Assembly: GCA_031969915.1 (NCBI GenBank)
Contig: DALYJJ010000095.1
Span: forward strand, 1 to 25,071
Origin: DALYJJ01 sp031969915
Lineage (GTDB): Bacteria; Acidobacteriota; Terriglobia; Bryobacterales; Bryobacteraceae
Length of the DNA: 25,071 nt
Direction of reading: 5' to 3'
The position numbers were made by a program, and so were the translations under genes. Shown piece by piece: positions 7,260 through 15,221 of this stretch. Positions within the stretch are counted from its first letter, which is position 1. Each line of letters starts with the position of its first letter. The notes below the pieces were generated by a model, which made no database searches, was not told the DNA's origin, and was given only the letters and a program-made list of their open reading frames with translations.

Positions 7260-8234
7260 TCAACCAACGGAGCCGAACCCGTCCTTCGGCAGGTTGCGCA
7301 TCGATTTGTGAATCGCTTTCCAGCGGCGCTTCTCTTCGAGCGCCGCCCGCTTGTCGACGGAGCGTTCCAGGTAGGCGATCTCCCGGCGGAGCTTGCGGTA
7401 GCTGGCCAGCCGCTCGTCGTCGAGGGAGTCGCGCACGGCACAGCCGGGCTCGCCCTCGTGACGGCAATCGCGGAAGCGGCACTGGGCGGCCAGTTCGCTC
7501 ACATCCTGAAACGCGGCGTCCAAGCCCTCCCCGTCCGACCACGGCTGGAACTCGCGGACCCCGGGCGTGTCGATGAGCATCCAGCCCTCGGGCGCCGCGA
7601 CCAGATGGCGTCCGGTGGTGGTATGGCGGCCCCGGTCGTCACCGGTGCGGACCGCTGCCGTGCGCTGCCACTCGCGGTTGAGAAGCCGGTTCGCGAGGGT
7701 CGATTTCCCGACTCCGGAGGAGCCCACGAACGCCACCGTCGCGCCGTCGCGGAGGTAGGGCGTGAACTGTTGGAAGCCCTCGCCCGTGTGTGCGCTCACG
7801 GCCAGGACGTCCACGCCGCACGCCACGCCGCGCGTCTCGCGGAGCGCGGCGGGCGGATCGGCGTGCAGGTCGGCCTTATTCAGCACAATTACGGGGCGCG
7901 CTCCGCTCTCCCACCCCGCGATCAGGTAGCGCTCCAGGCGGCGCGTGTTGTAGTCGTTGTCGAGGCCGGTGACGATGAACAGAACGTCGAAGTTCGCGGC
8001 CAGTGTTTGCGGCGCGGTCTCGCGGCCCGCCTTCTTCCGCACCAATTGGGTGCGGCGCGGTTCGATGGTCTCAATGCGGAAGCCGCTCGGGTCCAACAGA
8101 ACCCAGTCGCCGGTCACCGGCAGATCGCCGGGCCGGTAGGTTGCGTTTCGCTCTTCGTTTTCGAGTAAGACGTGGGCGAAACCCCGTTCCACGAGGCTCA
8201 CGCGCCCGCGCAGGGCGCTGGCTGTTTCAAACAT
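7260..8234 (-). CDS. rsgA: Small ribosomal subunit biogenesis GTPase RsgA
   Basis: RsgA is a circularly permuted GTPase that checks maturation of the 30S decoding centre. The order of motifs shows the permutation: NKAD (119-122, G4) comes before GSSGVGKST (171-179, G1), RHTTT (203-207, G2) and DTPG (222-225, G3). An OB-fold N-terminal domain (1-75) and a C-terminal zinc site (C252, C257, H259, C265 in CRFRDCRHEGEPGC) complete the family plan. Length (324 residues) is normal. The start at ATG 8234 is preceded by AAGGA about nine bases away. The gene stands alone on the minus strand, converging on fumarase. Its function is well established for the family, and the assignment is secure. Confidence 0.95.
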   Translation of the reverse strand: MFETASALRGRVSLVERGFAHVLLENEERNATYRPGDLPVTGDWVLLDPSGFRIETIEPRRTQLVRKKAGRETAPQTLAANFDVLFIVTGLDNDYNTRRLERYLIAGWESGARPVIVLNKADLHADPPAALRETRGVACGVDVLAVSAHTGEGFQQFTPYLRDGATVAFVGSSGVGKSTLANRLLNREWQRTAAVRTGDDRGRHTTTGRHLVAAPEGWMLIDTPGVREFQPWSDGEGLDAAFQDVSELAAQCRFRDCRHEGEPGCAVRDSLDDERLASYRKLRREIAYLERSVDKRAALEEKRRWKAIHKSMRNLPKDGFGSVG

Positions 8235-8441
8235 TTTGGATTGTCCTTGTCGATTGACGGGTGGAGGAACGGCGCCCAGGCGAACGCACTGCGTCGGCAG
8301 CGCGGCCCGGCGCGGGTCAGTGCGGCTTAGTTGAGGACAAGGACCGTCAGAGGCGTTACCAAACCACTACTCTACCATCGTCGGCGCGCCGGAGGTAAAA
8401 TCATCGACGCTGGGATTGTCCACCGCTGGGAGGTTTTTGCC

Positions 8442-8765
8442 ATGCGTCAAAGGAAACGCCTTGCCGTGTTTCTCGCCGTCCCCTTCTTCCTGTGCCTGAC
8501 CGGCCTGGTTTACGCACAGGACAAGAAACCGAATCTGGATGAAGTCAAGGGTTCGATCCACATGATCGACCAAGCCGCCAAAACCGTCACCGTGCGCTCC
8601 GGCAGCCTGCAGCGCAAAGTGATGTTCAGCGACGAGACGAAGTTCACGCGGCGCAACCGGCCGGGCGCCTCCGCGGCGGACCTGAAAGAGGCCGCGCGCG
8701 TGGTGTGCCTGGGCAAGTTCGACGACAAGGGCGCGCTCATGGCGGCGCGCATCGACTTCCGGTAG
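8442..8765 (+). CDS. Small exported protein, DUF5666-like beta-barrel
   Basis: A 107-residue exported protein. The start is ATG 8442, placed eight bases after GGGAGG (8428-8433). A clear signal peptide (MRQRKRLAVFLAV then a hydrophobic core ending in GLVYA) is followed by Q26. The mature part, with VKGSIHMIDQAAKTVTVRSG, VMFSDETKFTRR and LKEAARVVCLGKFDDKG, resembles the short OB-like repeats of DUF5666-type proteins: a turn, a TVTV strand, a threshold residue, then a glycine-rich strand. The function of this family is not known. The frame is open further upstream, to 8331, but that part has no ribosome site or signal-peptide logic. TAAAAT at 8396-8401 could be the -10. It converges with the beta-lactamase-family gene 14 bases downstream. 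Confidence 0.7.
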   Translation: MRQRKRLAVFLAVPFFLCLTGLVYAQDKKPNLDEVKGSIHMIDQAAKTVTVRSGSLQRKVMFSDETKFTRRNRPGASAADLKEAARVVCLGKFDDKGALMAARIDFR

Positions 8766-8770
8766 CGCTC

Positions 8771-8788
8771 GAGCCGCCGTCACGGCTC
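8771..8788. terminator. Hairpin between convergent genes, possible bidirectional terminator
   Basis: GAGCCG (8771-8776) and CGGCTC (8783-8788) can pair around a six-base loop. The hairpin lies between the stop at 8763-8765 and the oppositely oriented stop at 8780-8782, overlapping the last codons of the latter. There is no T-run on either side, so intrinsic termination would be weak. Confidence 0.3.
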
Positions 8789-10198
8789 CGAACGCGCCAG
8801 ATCCACCCACTGCGTGAGCGCGTTGCCGACGCGCGGTCCGGGCATCGAAATGGCGCTGACGCCGCCCGTCAGACGGCTGCCTCGCGCGGTCAGGGAGTAC
8901 AGCAGGAAGTAGGGCCGGCGGTTGGCCTCTTCGATGCCGATGTCTCCCTTTCCGCTGCCCACGAGGCGGCCGTTTTCAAAGCTCACGTTGGTCAGCCGCG
9001 AGGGCGGCTGTCCGGCCAGCCACGCGGTGACGGCGCCGCTTCGATCGATCACCAGGCGGAGCGGGATCTTCTCCCGGTAGGTCTCCACCGCGCCGTGCCA
9101 TTCGCCCAGGAGTTGGGGAGCGGGCCGGAAGAGGCGGCCGGGCGGGGAAGCGGGACGTGCCGGCGAGGGGCGGTTTAGAATCGCGTTGAGCACGCGCCCC
9201 GGCAGATCGGAGCGGCTGTTGGTGAGCACGGCCACAGCCAGCTTTTTCTCAGGGACGAACGCGAGGACAGTGCTCACGCCGCCCATGCCGCCGGTGTGGG
9301 AGACCATGCCGCCCGCATTCCGCCAGCCGATCGCGTAGCCGCCGGGAGCGGTGGGCCGCTGCATCTCGTCGATGGACGCCGCGCTCAGGATTGGCTCCTG
9401 CCCGGGCTGGCGTTGCTTCAGGTGAAACAGTGCGAAGCGGATCAGGTCATGCACGCTGGCGTACACGGCCGAGCCGCCGCGATGATCGAAATCGTAGAAG
9501 GGCGTGGCGCGGCCGTCGGTCTCGTAGCGCGCGGCGAAGTCGCCCTGCGGACCGGGCGGCACGACGACCGCGGAGTCCTTCATGCCCAACGGGTCGAGCA
9601 CGTTCTCGCGCAGGTAGCGCTGGTAGGGCTTCCCGGATACGCGTTCCACCACGTAGTCGAGGACGCCGTAACCCAGGTTTGAGTATTCGTAGATCTCGCC
9701 CGGCGCCGCGATCAGGTTGCCGAAGCGGCGAATCGTCTCGGCCATGGGCGGGCGCGTCCACGGCCCGTCCGCATAGAAGAACTGGTAGTGCAGGGGCAGG
9801 CCTGACGTGTGGTTGGCTACGCGCCGCAGGGTGGCCTCCCGGGCATCGCCGATGCGCGCCCGCAAGGGGACGTCCAGGTAGTCGTTCACGGGCGCGTCCA
9901 GCTTCACCTTGCCGGCTTCCACCAGCGTCATGAGCGCGGTCGCGGTGAAGGGCTTGGAGATGGAAGCCAGGGAGTACATGGTGCGTGTGGTGGCGGGCCG
10001 CTTCCCATCGCGGTCCGCCCAGCCGAAGGCCTCCTCCCACACCACGAAGCCGCCGCGCGCCACGGCCACGGAGAGCGAAGGCACGGCGCCGGATTGGATC
10101 TCGCCGCGGATCAAGTCGCGCACCGCGTCGAACTCGCCGGCCCGAAGGGGTTGCGCCAGGGCGGCCCAGAGCACGGCACACATCCAGAGCCGGTACAT
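8780..10198 (-). CDS. Serine beta-lactamase-family (class C-like) exported hydrolase
   Basis: A 472-residue exported serine hydrolase of the beta-lactamase/penicillin-binding fold. From ATG 10198, a signal peptide (MYRLWMCAVLWAAL ending LRA) precedes GEFDAVRDLI. The catalytic SISK motif (S79, K82), YSN (172-174) and HTGG (301-304) match the SxxK, YxN and K/H-T-G triads of class C enzymes and esterases. The region after about residue 335 is an extra C-terminal domain with beta-strands, as in many acidobacterial members. The substrate (peptidoglycan peptide, D-amino-acid peptide or ester) is not predictable, and there is no evidence for antibiotic resistance. A GTG at 10216 is an alternative start, but a TATTAT hexamer ending six bases before ATG 10198 points to a leaderless mRNA starting at that ATG. 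Confidence 0.85.
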   Translation of the reverse strand: MYRLWMCAVLWAALAQPLRAGEFDAVRDLIRGEIQSGAVPSLSVAVARGGFVVWEEAFGWADRDGKRPATTRTMYSLASISKPFTATALMTLVEAGKVKLDAPVNDYLDVPLRARIGDAREATLRRVANHTSGLPLHYQFFYADGPWTRPPMAETIRRFGNLIAAPGEIYEYSNLGYGVLDYVVERVSGKPYQRYLRENVLDPLGMKDSAVVVPPGPQGDFAARYETDGRATPFYDFDHRGGSAVYASVHDLIRFALFHLKQRQPGQEPILSAASIDEMQRPTAPGGYAIGWRNAGGMVSHTGGMGGVSTVLAFVPEKKLAVAVLTNSRSDLPGRVLNAILNRPSPARPASPPGRLFRPAPQLLGEWHGAVETYREKIPLRLVIDRSGAVTAWLAGQPPSRLTNVSFENGRLVGSGKGDIGIEEANRRPYFLLYSLTARGSRLTGGVSAISMPGPRVGNALTQWVDLARSEP

Positions 10199-10216
10199 GG
10201 GCACATAATATGACAC
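10199..10216. promoter_or_regulatory. 18-bp divergent promoter with near-palindromic -10
   Basis: The whole spacer between the two divergent start codons is 18 bases. Its centre, CATAATATG (10204-10212), is palindromic around one middle base. It reads TAATAT on the plus strand, five bases before ATG 10217, and TATTAT on the minus strand, six bases before ATG 10198. Neither start has a ribosome binding site. No clear -35 is seen on either side. Confidence 0.5.
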
Positions 10217-11224
10217 ATGCCCACAATGAATCGTCAGATCACGCTGGTCACGCGGCCACTCGGCGTTCCCGAGGAAGCGAACTTCCGCCTGGTCTCCACG
10301 CCCGTGCCGCCGGTCCCCGAGGGCCAGGTGCTGTTAAAGGTGCGGTACCTCTCCGTGGATCCGTACATGCGGGGGCTGCTCCGCGAAGGAGGCACCTACA
10401 TGGCTGCCGTGCCGGTTGACGGCGTGGTGGTGGGCGGCACGATCGCCGAAGTCGTCGAGTCGCGGCACGAGAAGTTCCAGGTGGGCGACATCGTGGAGAG
10501 CTACTGCGGCTGGCAGGAGTATGGTCTCTCCGACGGCAAGGGATTGCGCAAGATCGATCCCGCGCTCGCGCCCATCTCCACAGGCCTCGGAGTACTCGGC
10601 ATGCCCGGCCTCACGGCCTATTTCGGCTTGTTGGACATCACCAGTCCAAAGGCCGGTGAGACGGTGGTGGTTTCCGGCGCGGCAGGCGCGGTGGGCTCGA
10701 TCGCTGGGCAGATCGCCAAGATTATGGGGTGCCGGGTGGTGGGCATCGCGGGGAGCGACGCCAAGGTGGAGCACCTGATCAAGGACCTGGGTTTTGACGC
10801 CGCCTTCAACTACAAAACGGTGAAGAACTACCGGGCGAAGGTCGCCGAGTTGTGCCCCAACGGAGTGGATGTCTATTTCGACAACGTGGGCGGGCCGGTG
10901 AGCGACGGCGTTTGGCTCAACATCAACACGGGCGCGCGGATCAGCGTGTGCGGGCAGATCGCGAACTACAACGACACGAAGCCGGAGCCGGGTCCGCGCC
11001 TGATGTTCCAACTGATCGTGAAGCAGGCGCGCGCGGAGGGCTTTCTGGTTTTCCAGTTCGCCAAGCGCTACGCGGAAGGGATTCAGAAGCTTGCCGGATG
11101 GCTGGCGGAAGGCAAGCTGACGTATCGCGAAACGGTGGTGGAGGGGCTGGAAAACGCGCCGCGCGCCTTCATCGGACTGTTTCTCGGGGAAAACACGGGC
11201 AAGCAGATTGTGAAGGTCAGCTAA
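10217..11224 (+). CDS. NADPH-dependent MDR-family reductase (CurA/leukotriene B4 dehydrogenase-like)
   Basis: A 335-residue zinc-free medium-chain reductase that uses NADPH to reduce activated C=C bonds such as enones. LKVRYLSVDPYMRGLL (39-54) is the substrate-domain signature of the leukotriene B4 12-hydroxydehydrogenase/curcumin reductase branch. VVVSGAAGAVGSIAGQIAK (150-168) is the Rossmann nucleotide loop, and ELCPNGVDVYFDNVGG is the typical following block. The natural substrate is unknown; detoxification of reactive carbonyls is a common role. The start is ATG 10217 (ATG 10226 is possible), apparently leaderless from the shared spacer with the beta-lactamase-family gene. The gene converges on accC with 13 bases between stop codons. 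Confidence 0.88.
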   Translation: MPTMNRQITLVTRPLGVPEEANFRLVSTPVPPVPEGQVLLKVRYLSVDPYMRGLLREGGTYMAAVPVDGVVVGGTIAEVVESRHEKFQVGDIVESYCGWQEYGLSDGKGLRKIDPALAPISTGLGVLGMPGLTAYFGLLDITSPKAGETVVVSGAAGAVGSIAGQIAKIMGCRVVGIAGSDAKVEHLIKDLGFDAAFNYKTVKNYRAKVAELCPNGVDVYFDNVGGPVSDGVWLNINTGARISVCGQIANYNDTKPEPGPRLMFQLIVKQARAEGFLVFQFAKRYAEGIQKLAGWLAEGKLTYRETVVEGLENAPRAFIGLFLGENTGKQIVKVS

Positions 11225-11237
11225 CGCGGGCGGGCGG

Positions 11238-12596
11238 TCAGGTGCGCTCGTGGTGCGCGGGCGGCTTCATGCGCGAGATGAAGCTGGTATCCAGGCGCCC
11301 TTCAATGAAATCGGGCTCCTCGAGAATCCGCTGATGCAGCGGGATGGTGGTGTGGATGCCCTCGATGACGAACATGTCGAGGGCGCGCTTCATGCGCGCG
11401 ATGGCCTCGGTGCGGTCGGAACCGAAGGCGACGAGCTTGGCGACGAGCGAATCGTAGTAGGGCGGGATCACGCCGTCGGTGTAGGCGTGTGTGTCGCAGC
11501 GGATGCCGATGCCGCCGGGCAGGTTGAGGCCGGTGATGCGTTCCGCGGAGGGCGCGAAGGTCTCCGGGTGCGCGGCGTTGATGCGGCACTCAATGGCGTG
11601 GCCGCGGAGCGTAATCGGGCTGGGCAGCAAGTCGGGCAGTTTCGCGCCGGCGGCGACCTGGAGCTGGGTCTTCACCAGATCCACACCGGTGATGAACTCG
11701 GTCACCGGGTGCTCCACCTGAATGCGTGCGTTGACCTCGATGAAGTACAGGCTCCCGTTCTCGTCCATCAGGAACTCGATGGTGCCGGCGTTGCTGTAGC
11801 CGACGGCCGCGAGGGCCTTGCGCAGGGTCGCGGAGATCCGCTCCCGCAGATCGGGGGACACGGCCACCGAAGGCGCTTCCTCGACCAGCTTCTGGTGGCG
11901 CCGCTGGATGGAGCACTCGCGCTCGCCGAAGATCTCGACGTTGCCATGGTGGTCGCCCATGGCCTGGAACTCGATGTGACGCGGCGCGGTGATGTACTTC
12001 TCCATGTAGACGTCGGGACAGGAGAATGCCGCGCGTGCTTCCTCCTGCGCCTGGGCCAGCAAGCCGGCTAATTCGGAGGACTGCCGCACGATGCGCATCC
12101 CGCGCCCGCCGCCGCCGGCGGACGCTTTGAGGATCACAGGGTAGCCGATCGCCGCGGCGATCTCTTCGGCTTCTTCCGGACTCTTCAGAATGTCGGAGCC
12201 GGGCAGGATGGGCACGCCGTTCTCCTTCATGGCGGCGCGGGCCCGCTGCTTCAGGCCCATCAGCCGGATCACGTCCGGCCGCGGCCCGATGAAGGTGAGC
12301 CCGGATGCCTCGCACACTTCGGCGAAGTCGGCGTTCTCGGAGAGGAACCCGTAACCGGGGTGAATGGCGTCGACGTTGGTGATCTCGGCGGCGCTGATCA
12401 CGGACGGGATGTCGAGATAGCTGCGGGCGCTCTTGGCGGGCCCGATGCAGACGGCTTCGTCGGCGAAGCGGACGTGCAGGCTGTTGCGGTCGGCTTCGGA
12501 GTAGACGGCCACCGTCTGGATGCCGAGGTCCTTGCACGCGCAGATGACGCGCAGGGCGATCTCCCCGCGATTGGCGATCAGGATTTTGCGAAACAT
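11238..12596 (-). CDS. accC: Biotin carboxylase subunit of acetyl-CoA carboxylase
   Basis: AccC carboxylates biotin on AccB using ATP and bicarbonate, the first half-reaction of fatty-acid synthesis. From ATG 12596 the 452 residues begin MFRKILIANRGEIALRV, aligning exactly with the family N-terminus. HPGYGFLSEN (79-88), K116, K159 with GGGGRGM (161-167) and VNARIQVEHPVTE (288-300) are all seen. The segment around K116 reads MGLK where E. coli has MGDK; the lysine that binds ATP is kept, the aspartate is not. A GTG at 12623 overlaps the accB stop as GTGA and would add nine residues; it could provide translational coupling. The gene ends the minus-strand operon that starts at 15763. Identity is secure; only the start is in doubt. 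Confidence 0.95.
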   Translation of the reverse strand: MFRKILIANRGEIALRVICACKDLGIQTVAVYSEADRNSLHVRFADEAVCIGPAKSARSYLDIPSVISAAEITNVDAIHPGYGFLSENADFAEVCEASGLTFIGPRPDVIRLMGLKQRARAAMKENGVPILPGSDILKSPEEAEEIAAAIGYPVILKASAGGGGRGMRIVRQSSELAGLLAQAQEEARAAFSCPDVYMEKYITAPRHIEFQAMGDHHGNVEIFGERECSIQRRHQKLVEEAPSVAVSPDLRERISATLRKALAAVGYSNAGTIEFLMDENGSLYFIEVNARIQVEHPVTEFITGVDLVKTQLQVAAGAKLPDLLPSPITLRGHAIECRINAAHPETFAPSAERITGLNLPGGIGIRCDTHAYTDGVIPPYYDSLVAKLVAFGSDRTEAIARMKRALDMFVIEGIHTTIPLHQRILEEPDFIEGRLDTSFISRMKPPAHHERT

Positions 12597-12619
12597 GCTG
12601 GGCTTCGAGGAGCGGGCGC

Positions 12620-13141
12620 TCACGCCGGCCGGATCGCGAAGAGAGCCTCTCCGTACTCCACCGGGGCGCCGTTTTCGACCAGCCGGTGAACGACGGTACC
12701 GGACAGTTCGGCCTCAATTTCGTTCATCAGCTTCATGGATTCGATGATGCAGAGCACCTTGCCTGGCTGCACGGCTTCTCCGATGCGGACGAAGGGGGCG
12801 GAGCCGGGAGAAGGCGACTCATAAAAGGTCCCCACGATGGGAGACTTCACGAGAACGAGCGATGGGTCGGCAGCCGGATCAGCGGCGGCCAGAGCGGGTG
12901 CGGCGGCGGAAGCGGCCGCGAAGGCGTTCGGCGGCGTGGAGGCTGGGCCGGCCATGGGACCGGTGCTCTGCACGGGTGCGGGCGCGGAGGCCCCGGCGAC
13001 GACATACTCGGCCGGGTGAGCGGTGGAGGGGCGGCCTTGGCGGCGGATACGGACGCGGCTGTCGCCGCGCTGGACTTCGAGTTCCGCGACACCGCTCTCC
13101 AACACCGCCTGGATCAGCTCGCGGATTTCTTCAATCGTCAT
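12620..13141 (-). CDS. accB: Biotin carboxyl carrier protein of acetyl-CoA carboxylase
   Basis: AccB carries the biotin that shuttles carboxyl groups between AccC and the carboxyltransferase. The 173 residues have the usual three parts: an N-terminal helix (MTIEEIRELIQAVLESGVAE), an Ala/Pro-rich flexible linker (about 40-95), and a C-terminal biotinyl domain. The biotin acceptor is K137 in ESMKLMNEIEAE; the common EAMKM is changed to ESMKL, as in many bacteria, and the lysine is intact. VKSPIVGTFYESPSPGSAPFV and the thumb-like region are also present. Its stop at 12620-12622 lies next to, or overlaps, the accC start. It follows the peptidase gene by 38 bases, with no efp gene between them. 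Confidence 0.96.
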   Translation of the reverse strand: MTIEEIRELIQAVLESGVAELEVQRGDSRVRIRRQGRPSTAHPAEYVVAGASAPAPVQSTGPMAGPASTPPNAFAAASAAAPALAAADPAADPSLVLVKSPIVGTFYESPSPGSAPFVRIGEAVQPGKVLCIIESMKLMNEIEAELSGTVVHRLVENGAPVEYGEALFAIRPA

Positions 13142-13179
13142 TGCAAACCATTCAGGGTAACAGAACCACCGGCCCCGCG

Positions 13180-14250
13180 CTAAACGGCGAGCAACTCCTT
13201 GGAGGTGGGCGTGAGAATCTCGCAGCCGGTGGCGGTCACGAGCACGGTGTCTTCGATGCGAATGCCGAAGTCGCCCTCCAGGTAGACGCCGGGCTCGATG
13301 GTGATGAGCATGCCGGCGGCGAGACGAGTCTTCTCACCCCGGCCGAGGCGTGGACCTTCGTGGATCTCGAGGCCCAGGCCGTGGCCGGTGGAATGAACGA
13401 AGGCCTGGTGGAGCCCGGAAGCGCGCAGGACTTTCCGTGCGGCCGCATCGACGGAATGCGCGGTGACGCCGGGGCGCACCGCGGCGGCGGCGGCCTGCTG
13501 GGCCTCGAGCACCGCGCGATAGGCCCGGCGGAAGGGCGCGGAGGGCGGGCCCACGGTCACCATGCGCGTCATGTCGCCGCAGTAGCCTTCGTGCAGGGCG
13601 CCCATGTCGATGAGCAGCGGGCCGGGCCCGATCCTTGCCGCCGTGGGACGAGCGTGGGGCAGCGCCGAGCGGGTTCCGCTCGCCACGATGGTCTCAAACG
13701 AAGACCGTTCGGCGCCGCCCTTGCGCATGCGGTAATCGAGCTCGGCGGCGAGCGCCAGTTCGGAGACGCCGGCGCGGAAGCTCCGCAGCGCCCCTTCGAA
13801 GGCCTTGGAGCCGGTGGCCACGGCACGCCGCACGGCTTCGATCTCCGCGGCCGACTTCACTTGCCGCGCGGACTCCACCAGTCCATTGACGTGCACGAGG
13901 GAAGCGCCCATCCGGAGCTTGCCTTCGAGGGCCCGGAAAGTGTCCACGGTCATGCGGGCGCTTTCGATGCCGACCCGTTGGTAGCGCTTGGCGGCGAGCA
14001 GCGGCAGGACGCTTTTCCAAAGGGGGCCGCGCACCACCTTCACACCGCAATCCGCTTCCTGGGCGGCCTGGATGGCGTAGCGCGGATCCGTGAAGAGCGT
14101 GGAGGAAGAGCCGGCGACAACGAGCATCGCGTTGCTGCCGGTGAACCCGGAGAGGTAGCGCACATTCGGCAGGTGCGACACGAGGAGGACATCGATCCCC
14201 AGTTCCGGGAACTGCGTGAGAATCCGCGCGCGGCGGCTCTCGGGGTTCAT
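13180..14250 (-). CDS. pepP: M24-family Xaa-Pro aminopeptidase
   Basis: A metalloprotease that removes an N-terminal residue preceding proline. The 356 residues have a creatinase-like N-terminal domain (1-125, with RYLSGFTGSNA) and a pita-bread catalytic domain. The five metal ligands are visible: D215 (IDMGA), D226 (CGDMTR), H290 (STGHGLGLEIHE), E319 (TIEPGVY) and E333 (RIEDTV). Length and motifs match the short bacterial Xaa-Pro peptidases. The start ATG (14250) overlaps the stop of the upstream oxidoreductase gene as ATGA, indicating coupled translation. In many bacteria a peptidase of this kind sits next to efp, accB and accC; here efp is absent. The gene symbol reflects the family rather than proven orthology with E. 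coli PepP. Confidence 0.88.
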   Translation of the reverse strand: MNPESRRARILTQFPELGIDVLLVSHLPNVRYLSGFTGSNAMLVVAGSSSTLFTDPRYAIQAAQEADCGVKVVRGPLWKSVLPLLAAKRYQRVGIESARMTVDTFRALEGKLRMGASLVHVNGLVESARQVKSAAEIEAVRRAVATGSKAFEGALRSFRAGVSELALAAELDYRMRKGGAERSSFETIVASGTRSALPHARPTAARIGPGPLLIDMGALHEGYCGDMTRMVTVGPPSAPFRRAYRAVLEAQQAAAAAVRPGVTAHSVDAAARKVLRASGLHQAFVHSTGHGLGLEIHEGPRLGRGEKTRLAAGMLITIEPGVYLEGDFGIRIEDTVLVTATGCEILTPTSKELLAV

Positions 14251-15221
14251 GGAACGAGGACCAACTTCCCGGTGGTCTTGCGGGCTTCCAGGTCGCGATG
14301 GGCCTGGGCGGCATCGGCGAGCGGGTAGGCGCGGTCGACGCGGGTCTTGAGTTGGCCCGCGGCGATCCAGGCAAAGAGGCTGGCGGCGCGGCTGTCCAAT
14401 TCCTCGCGAGTTTGCATGAAGTGCGCCAGGTTGGGCCGGGTGAGGTAGAGCGAGCCCTTCTGGCTGAGCAGGAGGGGCTGGATGGGCGGCACGGCGCCGC
14501 TGGCGTTTCCGAAGGAGACCATCATCCCGCGCGGACGCAGGCAGTCGAGGCTCTTTTCGAAGGTGGAGGCGCCCACCGAATCGTAGACCACATCGACGCC
14601 GCGGCCGTCCGTGAGGCGGCGCGTCTCGGCGGCGAAATCCTGTTCGGTGTAGAGAATCACTTCGTCCGCACCGGCGCCGCGCGCGAGTTCCGCTTTTGCG
14701 GCCGTGCCGACGGTGCCGATCACGCGCGCTCCGAGCAGCTTCGCCATCTGGACCAGGAGGAGGCCGGTACCGCCGGCGGCGGCGTGGATCAAGGCCGTGG
14801 CGCCGGGACTGAGGGGAAACGTCGAATGGCTCAGATAGTGCGCGGTGAGGCCCTGGACCATGGCCGCCGCGGCTTGTTCATCGGCGATGCCATCGGGCAC
14901 CGCGACGGCGTTGGCGGCCGGCACGGCCTGGTACTCGGCATACGAGCCCCGGGCCATGCAGTAGGCGGCCCGGCTGCCGATGGGAAACCCCGCCGCCCCA
15001 TCGCCCACGGCTTCCACGACGCCCACGCCCTCGACGCCGAGCGGCGCAGGCCACTGCGGCGAAGGATACAGGCCGGAGCGATGGTAGGTATCGATGAAAT
15101 TGACTCCGATGGCACGAAGCCGCACCAGGATCTGGCCCGGGCCGGCGTGCGGGACGGCGAGATCCGAATCCAGGCGCAACTGGTCGGGTCCGCCGGGCTG
15201 AACGGCAACAACAGCTTTCAT
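14247..15221 (-). CDS. NADPH:quinone oxidoreductase-like MDR protein
   Basis: A 324-residue zinc-free medium-chain dehydrogenase of the quinone oxidoreductase (QOR/zeta-crystallin) branch. The start at ATG 15221 gives MKAVVAVQPGGPDQ; longer readings upstream are not credible. VRLRAIGVNFIDTYHRSGLY (33-52) is the QOR signature, and AAAGGTGLLLVQMAK (147-161) the nucleotide loop. Members reduce quinones by one electron or act on enones; the substrate here is unknown. ATGA overlaps link it to the preceding gene (stop at 15218) and the following peptidase gene. Its place between an unknown membrane protein and housekeeping genes gives no clue to its substrate. Confidence 0.9.
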   Translation of the reverse strand: MKAVVAVQPGGPDQLRLDSDLAVPHAGPGQILVRLRAIGVNFIDTYHRSGLYPSPQWPAPLGVEGVGVVEAVGDGAAGFPIGSRAAYCMARGSYAEYQAVPAANAVAVPDGIADEQAAAAMVQGLTAHYLSHSTFPLSPGATALIHAAAGGTGLLLVQMAKLLGARVIGTVGTAAKAELARGAGADEVILYTEQDFAAETRRLTDGRGVDVVYDSVGASTFEKSLDCLRPRGMMVSFGNASGAVPPIQPLLLSQKGSLYLTRPNLAHFMQTREELDSRAASLFAWIAAGQLKTRVDRAYPLADAAQAHRDLEARKTTGKLVLVP

